DNA of 64,000 nt from Zhengitettix transpicula (taxonomy: Eukaryota; Arthropoda; Insecta; Orthoptera; Tetrigidae). How positions within the stretch are numbered: the first letter of the stretch is position 1; each line of letters opens with the position of its first letter. Location: positions 6,267,001 to 6,331,000 of the forward strand of contig CM073593.1 in the NCBI GenBank assembly GCA_037074705.1. Reading direction: 5' to 3'. The position numbers and the translations under genes are program-made. The notes beneath the pieces were generated by a model that saw nothing but the letters and a program-made list of their open reading frames with translations, was not told the origin of the DNA and ran no database searches. This document shows, piece by piece, positions 1-11,281 of this stretch.

Positions 1-1674
1 ATTGAGAGCATCGTCTGGGTTAAATTTATCACTCTGCCAACTATGCTCATAATTTAAAAAAAAAAATCTTACTAAAATCATGAAATGGAACACGTAAAAA
101 TATTATTTCAGTATTGAGTGAACTTTTTAAATTAAAAAATAATATTACTTATAGCTATCAATATAGTTTTAAAATTTACTCTTCCATGATTGATTACATC
201 GTTATAAGTAATTCTCGCGTATTCCGTTACCTGAGTAAAAAAGAGGTTCAAAAGATGAAGAACAAAGGAAAACAGTACATATACACCACAGAGAAAAAAA
301 ATATAAACAAAAACGCAGACGAATCCAAGTGAAGATTAATCTCTACTTTCACTCTATATTGACATTGTTATCCACTTCTTCTTCAGGACGAGATATTACT
401 TCACTCAATAAACCAAACTGATTCATTAGTTGTTTTTTTCTTGTATATATCTTCAATTATTCTCGATTTTCTCTTTGTTTTTCTTCTATTTACCTTTGTC
501 CGTCCTCCCCTTTTTTCGTTTTATGTTCCTTTTTAATTTTGGAATACCCAAAAACTACTCCCAACAATAATATTGTTTTTCTGAATTTTAATATCTACAA
601 ATAATGAAAACTGTCATAGTTATTTCTTCATTTTAACTCTCACTCTAGTAGCTATTGGGCATCTATCTGCATTAATTTGTAGACGAAAACATGTCCAAAT
701 CCCATCACATAACTGTCAACAAACTCTAAATCCACCTTTGATTAATCAAAAAGTTTTAGCGTTAAACAGTTTTCCTTTTACTTCTGTATTCTCTCCAAAT
801 ATTCTTCACTAACAATTCATTATAACTCTTTTATGTCATCAGTCTCCCTGATCATAAACAATAGATTACTCTCAAACACTCTTTTCAGTTATTTGCATTT
901 GGCATTTTTGTTTGGAAACTGTTGCAATATATATACGGCCTTTGCATATATTTTTTTGCAAATATTCAACAGAAATATACTAATAAAAAATTCTATTTTA
1001 CAAATTGCCCTCCCTAAATAACTCTTTTGTGAATTTTCCAGTCCCTTTAAGTCCTTTTCCGGGTTCATATCACCTTAAAAGAGCCTCCTCACTGATGTTT
1101 GGGATTCATGAATACCGAACAAGGAATTAAATTAATACCCAGTCGAATCGTCGGCTTCCACATTTATACTTTTACTCTCTTCCTTCTAATTGTCTTTATT
1201 TCAGTTCCTTTTCTCTTCTTCGGTTAACCAGATCGAGAGAAAGCCTGAAACTCTTCCCTAGCAGATATAAAAAAATCGTCCTTCCGTAAGGACTCGTGGG
1301 TGGGGGGAAGAACTGGTCCTCAGTGAAAGCACCTTTGAAAGTAACTCTGGCCAATGTTGGACTTGGCCTGTCCTAGATATAGATTTTGCCCAGGGAAACT
1401 CATTGATCTTCCAATCGGCCTTCGGAAGGGGTCGTTGGATTTACTAACGAGGCCAATTCTAGGTGACGTAAATCGCAACTGCGTTATTTAAAGCGTTAGC
1501 CTCTGTGAAGGGGAAATTTCGAGGCAAAACCTCACACGACCGTCGTTCATCGACGTAGATACGGTACGGCTGATTTGTTTTTTATAACACCAATATGAGT
1601 ATACTTAAGTTATTTGATTTTTGTTAATCCTCCGACGTAGGAGGAAGACTATGGAACAAACTAAAAAAAATTTA
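1..1674. other. Unassigned AT-rich stretch
   Basis: No gene, RNA or mobile element could be recognised. A moderately GC-richer patch at about 1285-1580 stands out against its neighbours but has no long ORF. Short frames at 114-332 and 833-1021 are low-complexity and look like chance. Confidence 0.5.
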
Positions 1675-3350
1675 ACCCAAATGTGAAATTCTGATACAAA
1701 ATAAAAAAACGACTGTAACTAAACTTTTTCTGTTACTTTTATGACAGTTAATGAGAAATTAATCCATTATTTGGGTGTAATATGTGTCACACAAATAATT
1801 TTACAATTTAAAAAAATATATATAACTTACGAATGGAAAATTTTATACTAAAGCTCAGCTAAGAAGAGCAAGAAATTAAGATTAATACAAAAATATTATA
1901 TAAAAGCATGTATCAAAAAACACAGAAGTAATAAATACATAACTGTGAAAACATATGAAATAGACAATTTAAAATTGATGAAAACATAAAAGTAATAAAA
2001 CGCATAATAAATAAAAAAATTAATACGTAAAGAATTTTTTTTACACTAATGTGAAATTTCTGACTTCAAAAAATACATACATGGATGAAAGTAAATTTTT
2101 TTGCTACTTTTAGGAGAATACATTATTACTAAATTAATTGGAGAATAAGTTAAACATACATAATTATACATTCTTAAAAATAAAAATAAGCTCAGCTACG
2201 AATGAAAAATACAATTACGAATAAAACAAGAATATTGAAAAATATGTATCAGAAAATTCAAGACTAATAAGTACATATATGATAAAATATATGAAATAGT
2301 CTACTGGGAATTGATTGTCAATCTACATGAAATATATATAGAATTGAATTGTAATTTCTTTTTTTTTGGGGGGGGGACTAAGAGGTTACATGAGGGAAAT
2401 CCACTTGGTGGAAACTACCCTTTAATAGCATAGGAATGGATTTGAAATGGGGGGATGCGGAAGGATAGAGGAAGGTGGCTAAGGGTTAACTAGGGCCCCG
2501 GGTTATAGTTTAATGATCCTACCCGGCAGTCGCCTAAAATAATTCAGGACAAACCCTAGAAAACCTGCATCAGGTAGGTCGGGCATTGGGTACTTGACCC
2601 ACGCCCTTCGATAGCGGGAGAGGAGTTTGCTATGGGGACACAGCATTCCCTTCTCCGTGCCTCGACCAGTTTAGGAGGCAGCTGGCCGACTGTTCTAATG
2701 GGAACATTGAACACCTCTTACCGTATACCCAAGATCTGTAACCCCGGAACATACACCTCTCAAAACAGGCCGAGGTGCATCGGCTTGTGGGAACCTTTTT
2801 TATCCTAATGCTCATCTTTGAAGAAAAAAAACAACGGCTATTAAAAAGAATTATCAGGAAATACAAGAGTAATATATTGTTAACTGAGATAATATATGAA
2901 ACTAATTGGTATTGAATAATTGGAAGAAAACACATAAATGTGAATTAAAGATTAATATATAAACAAAAAATTGAAACCCAAATGAGAAATCTGATAGTTA
3001 AAAACACTGCAGTAATAAATAATAATTTTTATGGGAATATGTGATTTTAATATTAATTGTATGATACGTATAACCCTATAAAATAATTTTTAATTTTTAC
3101 AACTAAATTTATCTTAGTATTAGAAGCTTTGATCCTTACGCTCAGCTCCATATCGAGGAATATTAAAGAAAAAGGTTTATCATAAATACAAGAGTAATAA
3201 GAACATAAATGAGAAAGAATGTGAAATAGAAAACTTGTAATTGATCTGAAAATATAAATAAGAAATCACACAAAATTGTTACAATTATTAATGTTTGATA
3301 TATTTTAATATCTAACCCCGTAATCAATTTACGTATACGTTCCTTCACCA
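1675..3350. repeat. Old ~335-bp tandem array, interrupted
   Basis: Similar blocks recur in the same order: an ATGTGAAAT-type block (1681, 2049, and a degenerate form near 2981), then a GCTCAGCT-type block (1854, 2189, a GCTCATCT form near 2806, and 3142), then a block with AGAGTAATA or AAGTAATAA and ATATGAAATAG. The spacing is about 335-370 bp once the retroposon at 2359-2795 is removed. The units are strongly diverged, so this is an ancient satellite-like array or a tandem transposon remnant. Unit number (about 4) and edges are approximate. Confidence 0.5.
2359..2795 (-). mobile_element. Retroposon family, copy A (5'-truncated)
   Basis: One of six copies in this window of a ~530-bp repeat. 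On the + strand it begins with a T-rich run followed by a G-run, then the family block with TTACATGAGG, the CCTTTAATAGCAT block and the GGGTTAACTAGGGCCCC block. It ends at GGCTTGTGGGAACC. Other copies continue another ~100 bp with a GCGAG-rich end, so this copy is 5' truncated if the T-run is the complement of a poly-A tail. The sense strand is therefore minus. It is inserted in the tandem array at 1675-3350. No clear target duplication was seen. Confidence 0.75.
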
Positions 3351-5218
3351 TCAATCCTAAACATTAAGATGTGAATGAATGAATTTTCAATTTTTAATTA
3401 TAAAACTACGTAATACTACTGTTAATTACTCGGTCGATACGAGACTTGTAGGTCAGCCATTATTATTAAATTCCCTCGTAATTCACTCGATTTGTGGCCT
3501 TCGCGTGATTGTCTACTAGGGAAATTGGGCCCCTATCTGTCATTATTTCTCGTCTGTTATTCCGACTCAAAACTTTTCTTTTGACCATTCAAGCAGTAGG
3601 TTACTAATGCGATGATAAATTGTGAAAGTATAGCTTTGTATTGCCGAACACTACTTTTCAATTATTTTTTTGTTCATAATTTAAAGGAAGGTTCTACCGA
3701 AACGTTTATTTCGTTGTTAGACGATTGTATGCATATATTATAGAAAAAAATACTTTGAAACATAGTTTCACGCAATATATGTTATATAAAAACACGAACA
3801 TTTTCCAACTTTTTCGCCTACTGTGTTAAGTCCATGAGACTGTGTCCGTAAATATACTTTTTTTATTATTTGAACGGCTTCTGGACTGGTTTTATTACAA
3901 AATCGACAGGCTGCGCTCTAATTAGTGACCGTATCCGCTAAACCATACAGGAAGCACGCTACACATCATGAATATATTTATTCACAAGAGGCGTTCTGAA
4001 TGGCTGGAAGCAATTGTGTCACTGAATAAACCCGCTGTCTGATTTATGTATCGCACATTATTGTCCAGCGCTGATGGACGAGCTTCATGCACAGAGACTG
4101 CAATGGCAGATAAATGACACTTGGAAATCAGCAGCAACAATGCCGACGAGGGATTTCACACCCTGCGGAGACGGGGAGGGGCGAAAATAAATATTCCGGG
4201 GGAAACGTAAAGTGATTTCTGACGAAAATTATTAAACTAGTTAAGAAATCCCGCGAAGCTAGCTGAAGAGGAAAGAAAATTCATTTTCACAATTCCGACC
4301 AGGCGCTTAGCCAACAGCACATTAACTGAGAAGATCAAATTATAGACGGATCTATAACTTCATAATTTGTCAATCAAAAAAAGAACATTTCAAAAAACGC
4401 TCATAATACGGTTGAAGTAATATTAATTATATTATTAATAATTCCAAAACAGACTGTTAAAAATTATAACGTACATTAATGTAACAACATTTCTCAGTCA
4501 TGTTGTGGAATTCATATCAGGTTAAAAATAATTAGAAATGGTACAAGATATTAGTGGATCGTCAAAGGTTAAAAATCAGAAGGAATAACACAGATAAATA
4601 GTATAAATGGTTTGAATATTATATAAAAATGATTAAAATATTAATATTTCTTATTAAATCAGTGTCTGTTTAGTCGTTGAAAAATATTTATTCGTGAATT
4701 TTATCTCACAAAAATAAACGGGGTACAAAGTTTGGACGCAACTTTGTAAGTCATCATGTACTAAAACAAAAATATACTTATATTTAAACTCTTCAAGACG
4801 TTGTTGAAGTTAAATGTTAATTAAAACAAGTGTAAAAATTATATTAGCAGGTACCAAACCTTATATCCCGCAGTGTTTCTTGCCTATCCATCAAGTCAAA
4901 TAAACAGTTAAGAGACAACACAGAAATTCGTCGTGGCTGCACTCAAATAATATAATATAAAAAAAAATATAACCAGCCACCGTATCGGCAACGCGATTGT
5001 GTCTTTTTTCAACGTCAGCAAACGTGTTATCAATCTCGCGGATAGTTTTTTTCATAACTTTTTGAGAATTAAGGTAAAATAGGAAAATCTATAAGGGTAT
5101 GGTACGATAATATTCAGGAATCAATTATAAAAAAGACAGAAGAAGACAAACAAGAATGGAGAATGGATTGCAAGTAACGATCTTCAGGATTGTAACAAAA
5201 AAACTGTATAGATACATA

Positions 5219-5219
<1 letters not shown>
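3351..5219. other. Unassigned stretch
   Basis: AT-rich sequence without a recognisable element. A somewhat GC-richer segment at about 3880-4260 has no extended ORF. Nothing here supports a gene call. Confidence 0.4.

Positions 5220-5260
<41 letters not shown>
5220..5260. repeat. (TA)n microsatellite, left flank of TIR element copy 1
   Basis: A nearly pure TA run directly abuts the TTGTAAT end of the element at 5261. Confidence 0.95.
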
Positions 5261-5264
<4 letters not shown>

Positions 5265-6358
5265 AATAAATAAACAAGCCTTTATTAAAAGAAATTATTA
5301 AACAAAAAAATTTTATTAAAATTTGAATGATAATTAACTGCACGTTGAAGACGCCGAATATATAATGATTAAAAAGGTGGTCTTAAATCATAGGAATACT
5401 TAACAACATTTATTTTAAGATTTAAATTAAAAAATTATTGTTGTTGATAAATTTACATTTATAAGACCTATTTTTCACGCCGAATTTTATCCAGTTAATA
5501 ACAAATACTAGAAGTTTTCATTTATTAATTCGTGGCATTTATGAATACAGTTCTTATATCATCAAACACGTCGGATCTCTATATCTCAGGGTCACTATTG
5601 TGTTTGATAATTAAAAAAAAAGCAATGTATAAATTAATGACAATTAATAGTTCAAATATAAAAAGTTAACCTATAACAATATGAAAATAAGTGAAGGGAA
5701 AACTGAACTATACCTTTTTAATTATTGTTTACAAATTTGTATAAAAGATTTGTTACTCACGGAATGTCTGTCTGGTACCAGATCTTTCTCTTGTATCTTG
5801 AAAACTACCACACTAAAAGGGCATTTTTACACAGACTCTACACTTCATTGAAATTTTTAATACACACGATTGAAATACTCGTCCTCTATCTGGAACCTCG
5901 GATTATCCGCCCCCTTTGGTCAGCTAATGGATGCCGGTCTCCTCTATGTGAAAATTGTTCAATCAGCGTGAAGCAACCATTTGCTTTACCGTGTGATAAT
6001 TCTTATGTAAATCTCTCCGTAAAAATATTTGCTTGCTTTCATGTAAAAATACAGGATCTCACCATTCGTACTTTATATCTGCAGACTTTACAGTTTGTTG
6101 GACTAGGTGAACTGAACTGTATTATATCTCCCCGTCGACTTTTAACTGTTTCATCTCTCGTACGAAGAATTTAGACTCCTTCACCTTTCAACGCCGATTC
6201 CAGACTGGCTCTCCAAGCGCATACTCAGTTCTCTAAGCGGGCGGTCTCCATTGTTAAGCAAAGGAAAACCTGCCTTCATTGTCACCTTTACGCATTCGTA
6301 CCGCTAACAATTTAATTATTTTTAAAACAATTAATGGCCTGTTTAATTGACATTACAG
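5261..6358. mobile_element. TTGTAAT-ended TIR element, copy 1
   Basis: The element starts TTGTAATAAATAAACAAGCC and ends with GGCCTGTTTAATTG then CATTACAG, an imperfect inverted terminal repeat. It lies between two (TA)n runs. Internal blocks shared with copies at 6385-7341 and 55285-56236 include a CTCAGGGTCA or CAGGGCCTTTACTGGG-type segment, a segment around GGTACCAGATCTT, a ACTCTACACTTCA or GATTCTACAC segment, and AAAACAATTAATGGCCT near the right end. No transposase is visible; the 149-aa frame at 5725-6174 looks like chance. It is a non-autonomous DNA transposon with a TA target, of unknown superfamily. Confidence 0.7.
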
Positions 6359-6384
6359 TATATATATATATATATATATATATA
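6359..6384. repeat. (TA)n microsatellite between TIR element copies 1 and 2
   Basis: A short TA run shared by the right end of copy 1 and the left end of copy 2. Confidence 0.9.
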
Positions 6385-7337
6385 TTGTAATGATCAAATA
6401 ATTTCCTTGATTTAATTTGTCCCACGTTTTGGAAGCCATTTATGTAATAATGAAATGGAAGGCTTTTATTAAATGAAAATTTAAACAATTAACAAACAAC
6501 AATATTTATTTTGTTCTGTGGCTTTGAAAGATAATTGCAAACAAAATTTGAGATCTGACCTCTCAGGGCCTTTACTGGGTTTGGTAATTAACACCAAAAA
6601 TTTGATTTAAAATCTTATTAACAAACCTGTTCACAATTAACCTAAACAATATGTCGATAAAATGAAAGAAATTAAAAAGTAAAGAAATTAAGTTTGATTG
6701 ACTATTAAAAGAGAAAGAAATCTGACTTTATCCTTTAATTTGCGTTTATAATATTATTCAAAATTATGTTACTTACGGACCGTCGGTCTGTTACCAGAAC
6801 AATCAATTTTACCTCGTTCGGACACTTTTACACTCTTTAATTATTTATTATCAGACCTTTGTTTTCACTGATTCTACACTTAACTTTAATATTTGGCAAT
6901 ATTGGCTGTATTCCGTTGATTGCCCCACTCCACAATAATTTACCAATGTTATTCCGCAACAATTCCTCCACGAAGATTGTACAAAGTTCTATTTTGACGT
7001 AACTGGTATTACTTTACAATATTCATGTTGCAATATCTCGGTGCTCAATTTTATAAAGACCGGTCTCTGCAACGTTTTCACCGTCGGCCGCTTCTATTCT
7101 TAAATGATTCACCAACTTTATTATACTATGCTCGACGATAACTGACCTCTGTACAATCCAGACCACAACGACCAACTAACTACGCTTTAGCGCGCGTAAA
7201 CGCCATTCCGCGCTCTCAATAATAGGAACAGAGCTCACCACTCATTGTCGCTCGGATCGCTCTCGCTATAATTCAAAATTTTCGCTAAACAATTCAAATT
7301 TATTTCAAAACAATTAATGGCCTAATTAACTATTGCT

Positions 7338-7341
<4 letters not shown>
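6385..7341. mobile_element. TTGTAAT-ended TIR element, copy 2
   Basis: It starts TTGTAATGATC and ends AATTAATGGCCTAATTAACT then TTGCTACAA. At 957 bp it nearly equals copy 3 (952 bp). It shares with the other copies the CAGGGCCTTTACTGGG block, the TCTGACTTTATCCTTTAAT block, the TTACTTACGGACCGTCGG block and the right-end AAAACAATTAATGGCC block. Only the first few bases of the left TIR are conserved. There is no coding capacity. It is in tandem with copy 1 and separated from it only by (TA)n. Confidence 0.7.

Positions 7342-7378
<37 letters not shown>
7342..7378. repeat. (TA)n microsatellite, right flank of TIR element copy 2
   Basis: A pure TA run of about 37 bp follows the element end directly. 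Confidence 0.95.
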
Positions 7379-7380
<2 letters not shown>

Positions 7381-7441
7381 TATATTAAAATAAAAACAAA
7401 CTGAGCGTCGTGTGTGTATTACAACATGTTTGTTAGTGTGA

Positions 7442-7460
7442 GTGTGTGTGTGTGTGTGTT
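7442..7460. repeat. (GT)n microsatellite
   Basis: A short GT run. Confidence 0.9.
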
Positions 7461-7996
7461 GGAGAACAAAAGGTCTCCAGCCGCGATAGCTTCAAAACCG
7501 TGATAAAATATTGGCTCATTTATCTGTCCACGTGACATTATTTTCGGTTCAACCCATAATAGCCCGCGGACCGGGAGATATTCTTTTGTTTCGACACAAT
7601 GACAGTAAATTATTAAACCAGTGTCACTACAACTAAATACAGCTGCGTTGGGAATTACGGTATTATTCCAGATAATAATAGTGTAGAAGATACTGGAGGG
7701 AAAAAAAGGGAATGATTGTTCTTACAACGAATAACATACGGGTTTGTGTAGAACAAACATGTTGGGAGGGGTCAAATTGGCGGTTAAAAAATTTGTAATT
7801 TATTAGCACGGGAGGCGTTAAAACTTTTCAGAGATAATTAGCTGCTTTTTAAGTCAAATAAAATTCTGTCTCACGAAACTATCGTATAAATAATAGGGGT
7901 AATGAACATGTAAACTTTAATGTCTGTGTAGATAAATTTGATTATGAAACAGCCAATAGCGTACAATTAAAAAGTATTTTAGTAATTAATTAAATT

Positions 7997-8032
7997 GCAA
8001 CGTTTCTGTCTTCATGTTGGCCGTCTTCAGGA
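7997..8032 (-). other. Hammerhead-like core motif (left foldback arm)
   Basis: On the minus strand it reads CCTGAAGA, a ~17-nt interval, then GAAACGTTGC. CUGANGA and GAAA are the invariant strands of a hammerhead core. The interval has no clean GUCC/GGAC stem here, so this copy looks degenerate. Confidence 0.35.
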
Positions 8033-8232
8033 AAAGTAAACAGAGAGATATTTACATTACAAAAATATTATTGTAGGAAAAAATAACTTATAAATCTAAC
8101 TAAGCAATACAAAATTAAGAAATAGAAAGTAGACAAACATTTAGTAATTACTTATAATTATATTGTATTCATAAAAATATATATATTTGTAATGTACGTA
8201 TGTCGGTATTTACTTTTCTAATGTAATATTTT

Positions 8233-8268
8233 CCTGAAGATGATTCATATGAGGACTGAAACATGTCG
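8233..8268 (+). other. Hammerhead-like core motif (right foldback arm)
   Basis: It reads CCTGAAGA, then TGATTCATATGAGGACT, then GAAACATGTCGC. It is the inverted partner of the motif at 7997-8032. The core strands are kept, but the stem II pairing is poor. Confidence 0.35.
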
Positions 8269-8314
8269 CAACTTAATTAATTAATACCATAGTTTTTAAT
8301 TGTCTGTTATTAGC

Positions 8315-9815
8315 TTTTTTCCAAAAAAAGACATAATGATATCTTCAGAAGAAAAGACGATTTCACATTAAATATGTAATTAAGTTATCAATCGATTATT
8401 TTATTTATATTTTCAAAAAATTTCTTTTTAATTTTCTTTTACCTTATAAATTGTGCACGGTTAGTTCATAATAAGTTTTGGTCACTTCATTAAAGAATTT
8501 ATTTAATTACTAATTCGACTCAAAAATCTACATATGCAGGAATGGTCCGTAATTAATATAGCCAATCATACGATAAAAAAAATTATTTAAAATCTGTTAG
8601 ATAATGCTATCCTTGGTACCACAAGGAAATGATTTCTGACTTTATTTTTTTCATTATTTTATTTATATATTTATTGTGAAAGTTAAAGATGCCAGATAAT
8701 TATAATTAATAAATTGTCCAAGTTGTTTAAGATGTTATTTCTGCCTTTCCTGAACGAAATATGACCCAGATAATGTTATTTTTTAAAAATGAAGATGCCC
8801 AAAATTATTCACCGGCTAATATATTCAAATATCTTTTTGATACCTAAAATAATATTATTTAAAATCAGTTAAGTATATTTCAGCCCCCTTAATTTGCGAT
8901 AGCATCATAGTGTTTATAGCTCCGTCGGAGTTACTCTTCCAGTGTTTTATTATTTGTATGGACATTTTAAATTGAACATTTGTTCTACTTTCGCATTTTA
9001 TGTTTCTTTAATATTTAAGTAATATTTTATGTTAACGTCTGTTGTTTAATAATGAATAAGATAAGGAGACATATTTTTTAACTAAAAAACTTTTTTCAGG
9101 GCATTCACTACATTCACCATAGTAACCGAAATTGTTAAAGATTTACCTGTGAATCTCTCAACCTGTCTTAATCCGGTTTTATATAAATATTACGCTTGAA
9201 TTAGCGATATCTAAGACTGAAGAGTATATTTTCCACGTCCTGGGCATATGAACATCACTTTAATCATCGTACCGTTGTTGTTGTTTTTTAAACAAGAATA
9301 GTATAAACAGTAGTCTCCACTGCTCGATTAATATATTTTTGTTTGAAACCGAGAAATATTTAAATGACAGCTGTCGCGTAGATTCTATCGCTTTGTTTGA
9401 ACGATCTTAGTTGAACAACGGCAGTTGCCAAGTTTGGTCGGCGCTGAAAGCAAAGCATTGTTTACCCAACGTTAGCCACGTCGTCAAGATGCACAATGGA
9501 TGTAAGCTCCTCAACATAACAGAGAAGCAAAACCACAGACTCCGCAAATAAATAGCTTTCCAAACACGTACCGTGTGCGTTCTCCTCTCTCTGAAACCAC
9601 CCCCCCCCCCCCATTCACAACAAAATGTAACACATCTTTTACAAAAAAATAAATAAAGAAGCGTGGCCATTCTATCATGTGTCTACTTCCGTCTGCACAT
9701 CCCCTTTCAAATAAACAAAAGAATTTAATGTTATTTTTCTTTAATACTTACCTTTTCCTTTAGTGCTTTCTGCTTAATAATCTGACCTAGTTAAATAAAA
9801 AGTGAAACGCAGACT
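8315..9815. other. Unassigned stretch
   Basis: AT-rich sequence without a recognisable element. It includes a homopolymeric C run at about 9600-9612. The minus frame 9407-9670 crosses that run and is not credible as a gene. Confidence 0.4.
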
Positions 9816-9826
9816 CTGAACTTTGA
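9816..9826. repeat. Target-duplication copy 1 (retroposon pair B/C)
   Basis: CTGAACTTTGA lies 11 bp upstream of copy B. It recurs as CTGAACTCTGA at 10192-10202 between copies B and C and again as CTGAACTTTGA at 10744-10754 after copy C. Confidence 0.65.
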
Positions 9827-9836
9827 GGGAAACGGT

Positions 9837-10187
9837 CTGCGAGGGCTATTCTCTCGCAGGCAGAACCTTGTAGGAGAGACACGAAGGGGCTACCTTTGGG
9901 TATGCCTTTTCCTCTCCGTTTTTGAACTAAGGTTCCCACAAGCCGAGGCACCTCAGCCTGTTTTGAGAGGTGTATGTTCCGGTGTCAAAGACCTTGGGCA
10001 TACGGTAAGAGTTGTTCGCTTTTCCCATTAGAACAGTCGGCCAGCTGCCTCCTAAACTGGTCGAGGTACGGAGAAAGGAATGCTGCGTCCCCACAGCAAA
10101 CTCTTCTCCCGCTATCGGAAGGGCGTGGGAGAAGTACCCAATACCCAACCTACCTGATGCAGGGTTTTGTAGCCTGTTACCCTAAAA
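9837..10187 (+). mobile_element. Retroposon family, copy B (internal deletion)
   Basis: It starts with the family 5' end CTGCGAGGGCTATTCTCTCG, a small palindrome, and ends with TAGCCTGTTACCCTAAAATA. The ~190 bp that in other copies lie between the GATGCAGGTTTT block and TAGCCTGTTACCC are missing. The sense strand is plus, judged by the A-rich 3' end. It is followed by a second copy in the same orientation. Confidence 0.8.
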
Positions 10188-10210
10188 TAAACTGAACTCT
10201 GAAAGGAACT

Positions 10211-10739
10211 CTGCGAGAGAATTCTCTCGTAAGTGAAACTTCCCAGAGAGCTCTGGCGGAGGCTACCTTTGGGGATGCCTTCACATCTCTCTGATTTTTT
10301 TAACTAAGGTTCCCACATGCCGAGGCACCTCGGCCAGTTTTGAAAGGTGTATGTTCCGGGGTCGCAGACCTTGGGCATACGGTAAGAGTTGTCCGCTACT
10401 CCTATTGGAATAGTCGGCCAAGTTCCTCCTAAACTGGTCAATGCACGGAGAGGGGAATGCTGCGACCCCACAGCTAACACCTCTCCCGCCATCGGAAGGG
10501 CGTAGAACAAGTATCAAAGGCCCGACCTACCTGATGCAGGTTTTTCTAGGGTTTTCCCTGCATCACTTTTAGGCAAATTGCCGGGTAGAATCCTTAAACC
10601 ATAGCCCGGGGGCCCTAGTTAACCCTTGGCTACCTTCCTCTACCCTTCCGCATCCCCCCTTTCAAATCCCTTCCTATAGTATTAAAGGGGAATTGCCACC
10701 ATGTGGATTACCCTCATGTAGCTTGTTACCCTAAAAAAT
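10211..10739 (+). mobile_element. Retroposon family, copy C (near full length)
   Basis: About 530 bp. The 5' end is CTGCGAGAGAATTCTCTCG, followed by the GGTTCCCACATGCCGAGGC block, CCTGATGCAGG, TAGTTAACCCTTGGC, CATGTAGCTTGTTACCCT and an A-rich tail. It is flanked by CTGAACTCTGA (10192) and CTGAACTTTGA (10744), an 11-bp target duplication with one mismatch. No reverse transcriptase is encoded, and no convincing Pol III A/B box pair was found, so it may be a SINE of unknown head type or the 3' part of a LINE. Confidence 0.8.
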
Positions 10740-10879
10740 ATATCTGAACTTTGAACAGAATCCAAAAAAAATTTCCTTTACAAAAAGTTTTTAAATCTAA
10801 ATCTGGCTTAAAGTTACTCTGAAGGTCATTAATTAATTTTATTCCATAGATTAGTTCTACTTCTTTTATTAATGAAACT

Positions 10880-10912
10880 CCTGATGAGGTCCCAAAGTTC
10901 GGACGAATGTTG
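10880..10912 (+). other. Hammerhead-like core motif
   Basis: CCTGATGA, one G, GTCC, a ~8-nt loop, GGAC, GAATGTTG. The first strand is the exact CUGAUGA consensus and the GTCC/GGAC stem is intact. The GAAA box reads GAAT, which would disrupt the core, and an extra G sits between CUGAUGA and GUCC. Confidence 0.4.
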
Positions 10913-11281
10913 TTTCTTTTTTTAGTATTTTCATGATGATATAGTTCTTTTAATTGATTGTGTTCAAATCAAATTATTCTGACTTTATCAGCTGATTTAT
11001 TTATTTTATCAATATTTAACGTCAGATAATTATAATTTTAGAAAATATTGCAATAATTAATCAAAACGAGGACGAATTTAAGACATTTTGATGTTTTACG
11101 AGTTTTTCGGGGCAGGTTCTTGAGTACGAAAATGTCATGAAGATACATCCAAAAATTAATAAAATTTTAGAGATCCTTAAAATAATAAACGAGTCTCCTA
11201 CTTGAAGAAAATGTTAGGAATTACTAGCTCAATCACCTACGCTCTTTCATAAAATAAAACTAAATTCACATGGCGAATCAA
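10913..11281. other. Unassigned stretch
   Basis: AT-rich sequence with no feature I can support. Confidence 0.4.

Larger units (their letters stand above)
7951..8314. mobile_element. Foldback (long-TIR) element with ribozyme-like motif in both arms
   Basis: The left arm begins AGCCAATAGCGTACAATTAA. The reverse complement of the right end begins AGCTAATAACAGACAATTAA. The match continues past ATTAATTAA into GTTTC and CTTCAGGAAAA, so each arm is about 90-110 bp in a 364-bp unit with an AT-rich centre. Each arm carries the CTGAAGA...GAAACNTG motif described separately (minus strand near 7997-8032, plus strand near 8233-8268). It has no coding capacity. Confidence 0.75.

Noticed and set aside
5725..6174. 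149-aa plus-strand ORF
   Set aside because: It lies inside a non-autonomous TIR element, has no recognisable domain, and the equivalent region in copies 2 and 3 is not open.
9974..10517. Overlapping frames on both strands of retroposon copies B and C
   Set aside because: Repeat-internal frames. Only the frame shared across copies is noted, as a finding, and none is called as a gene.
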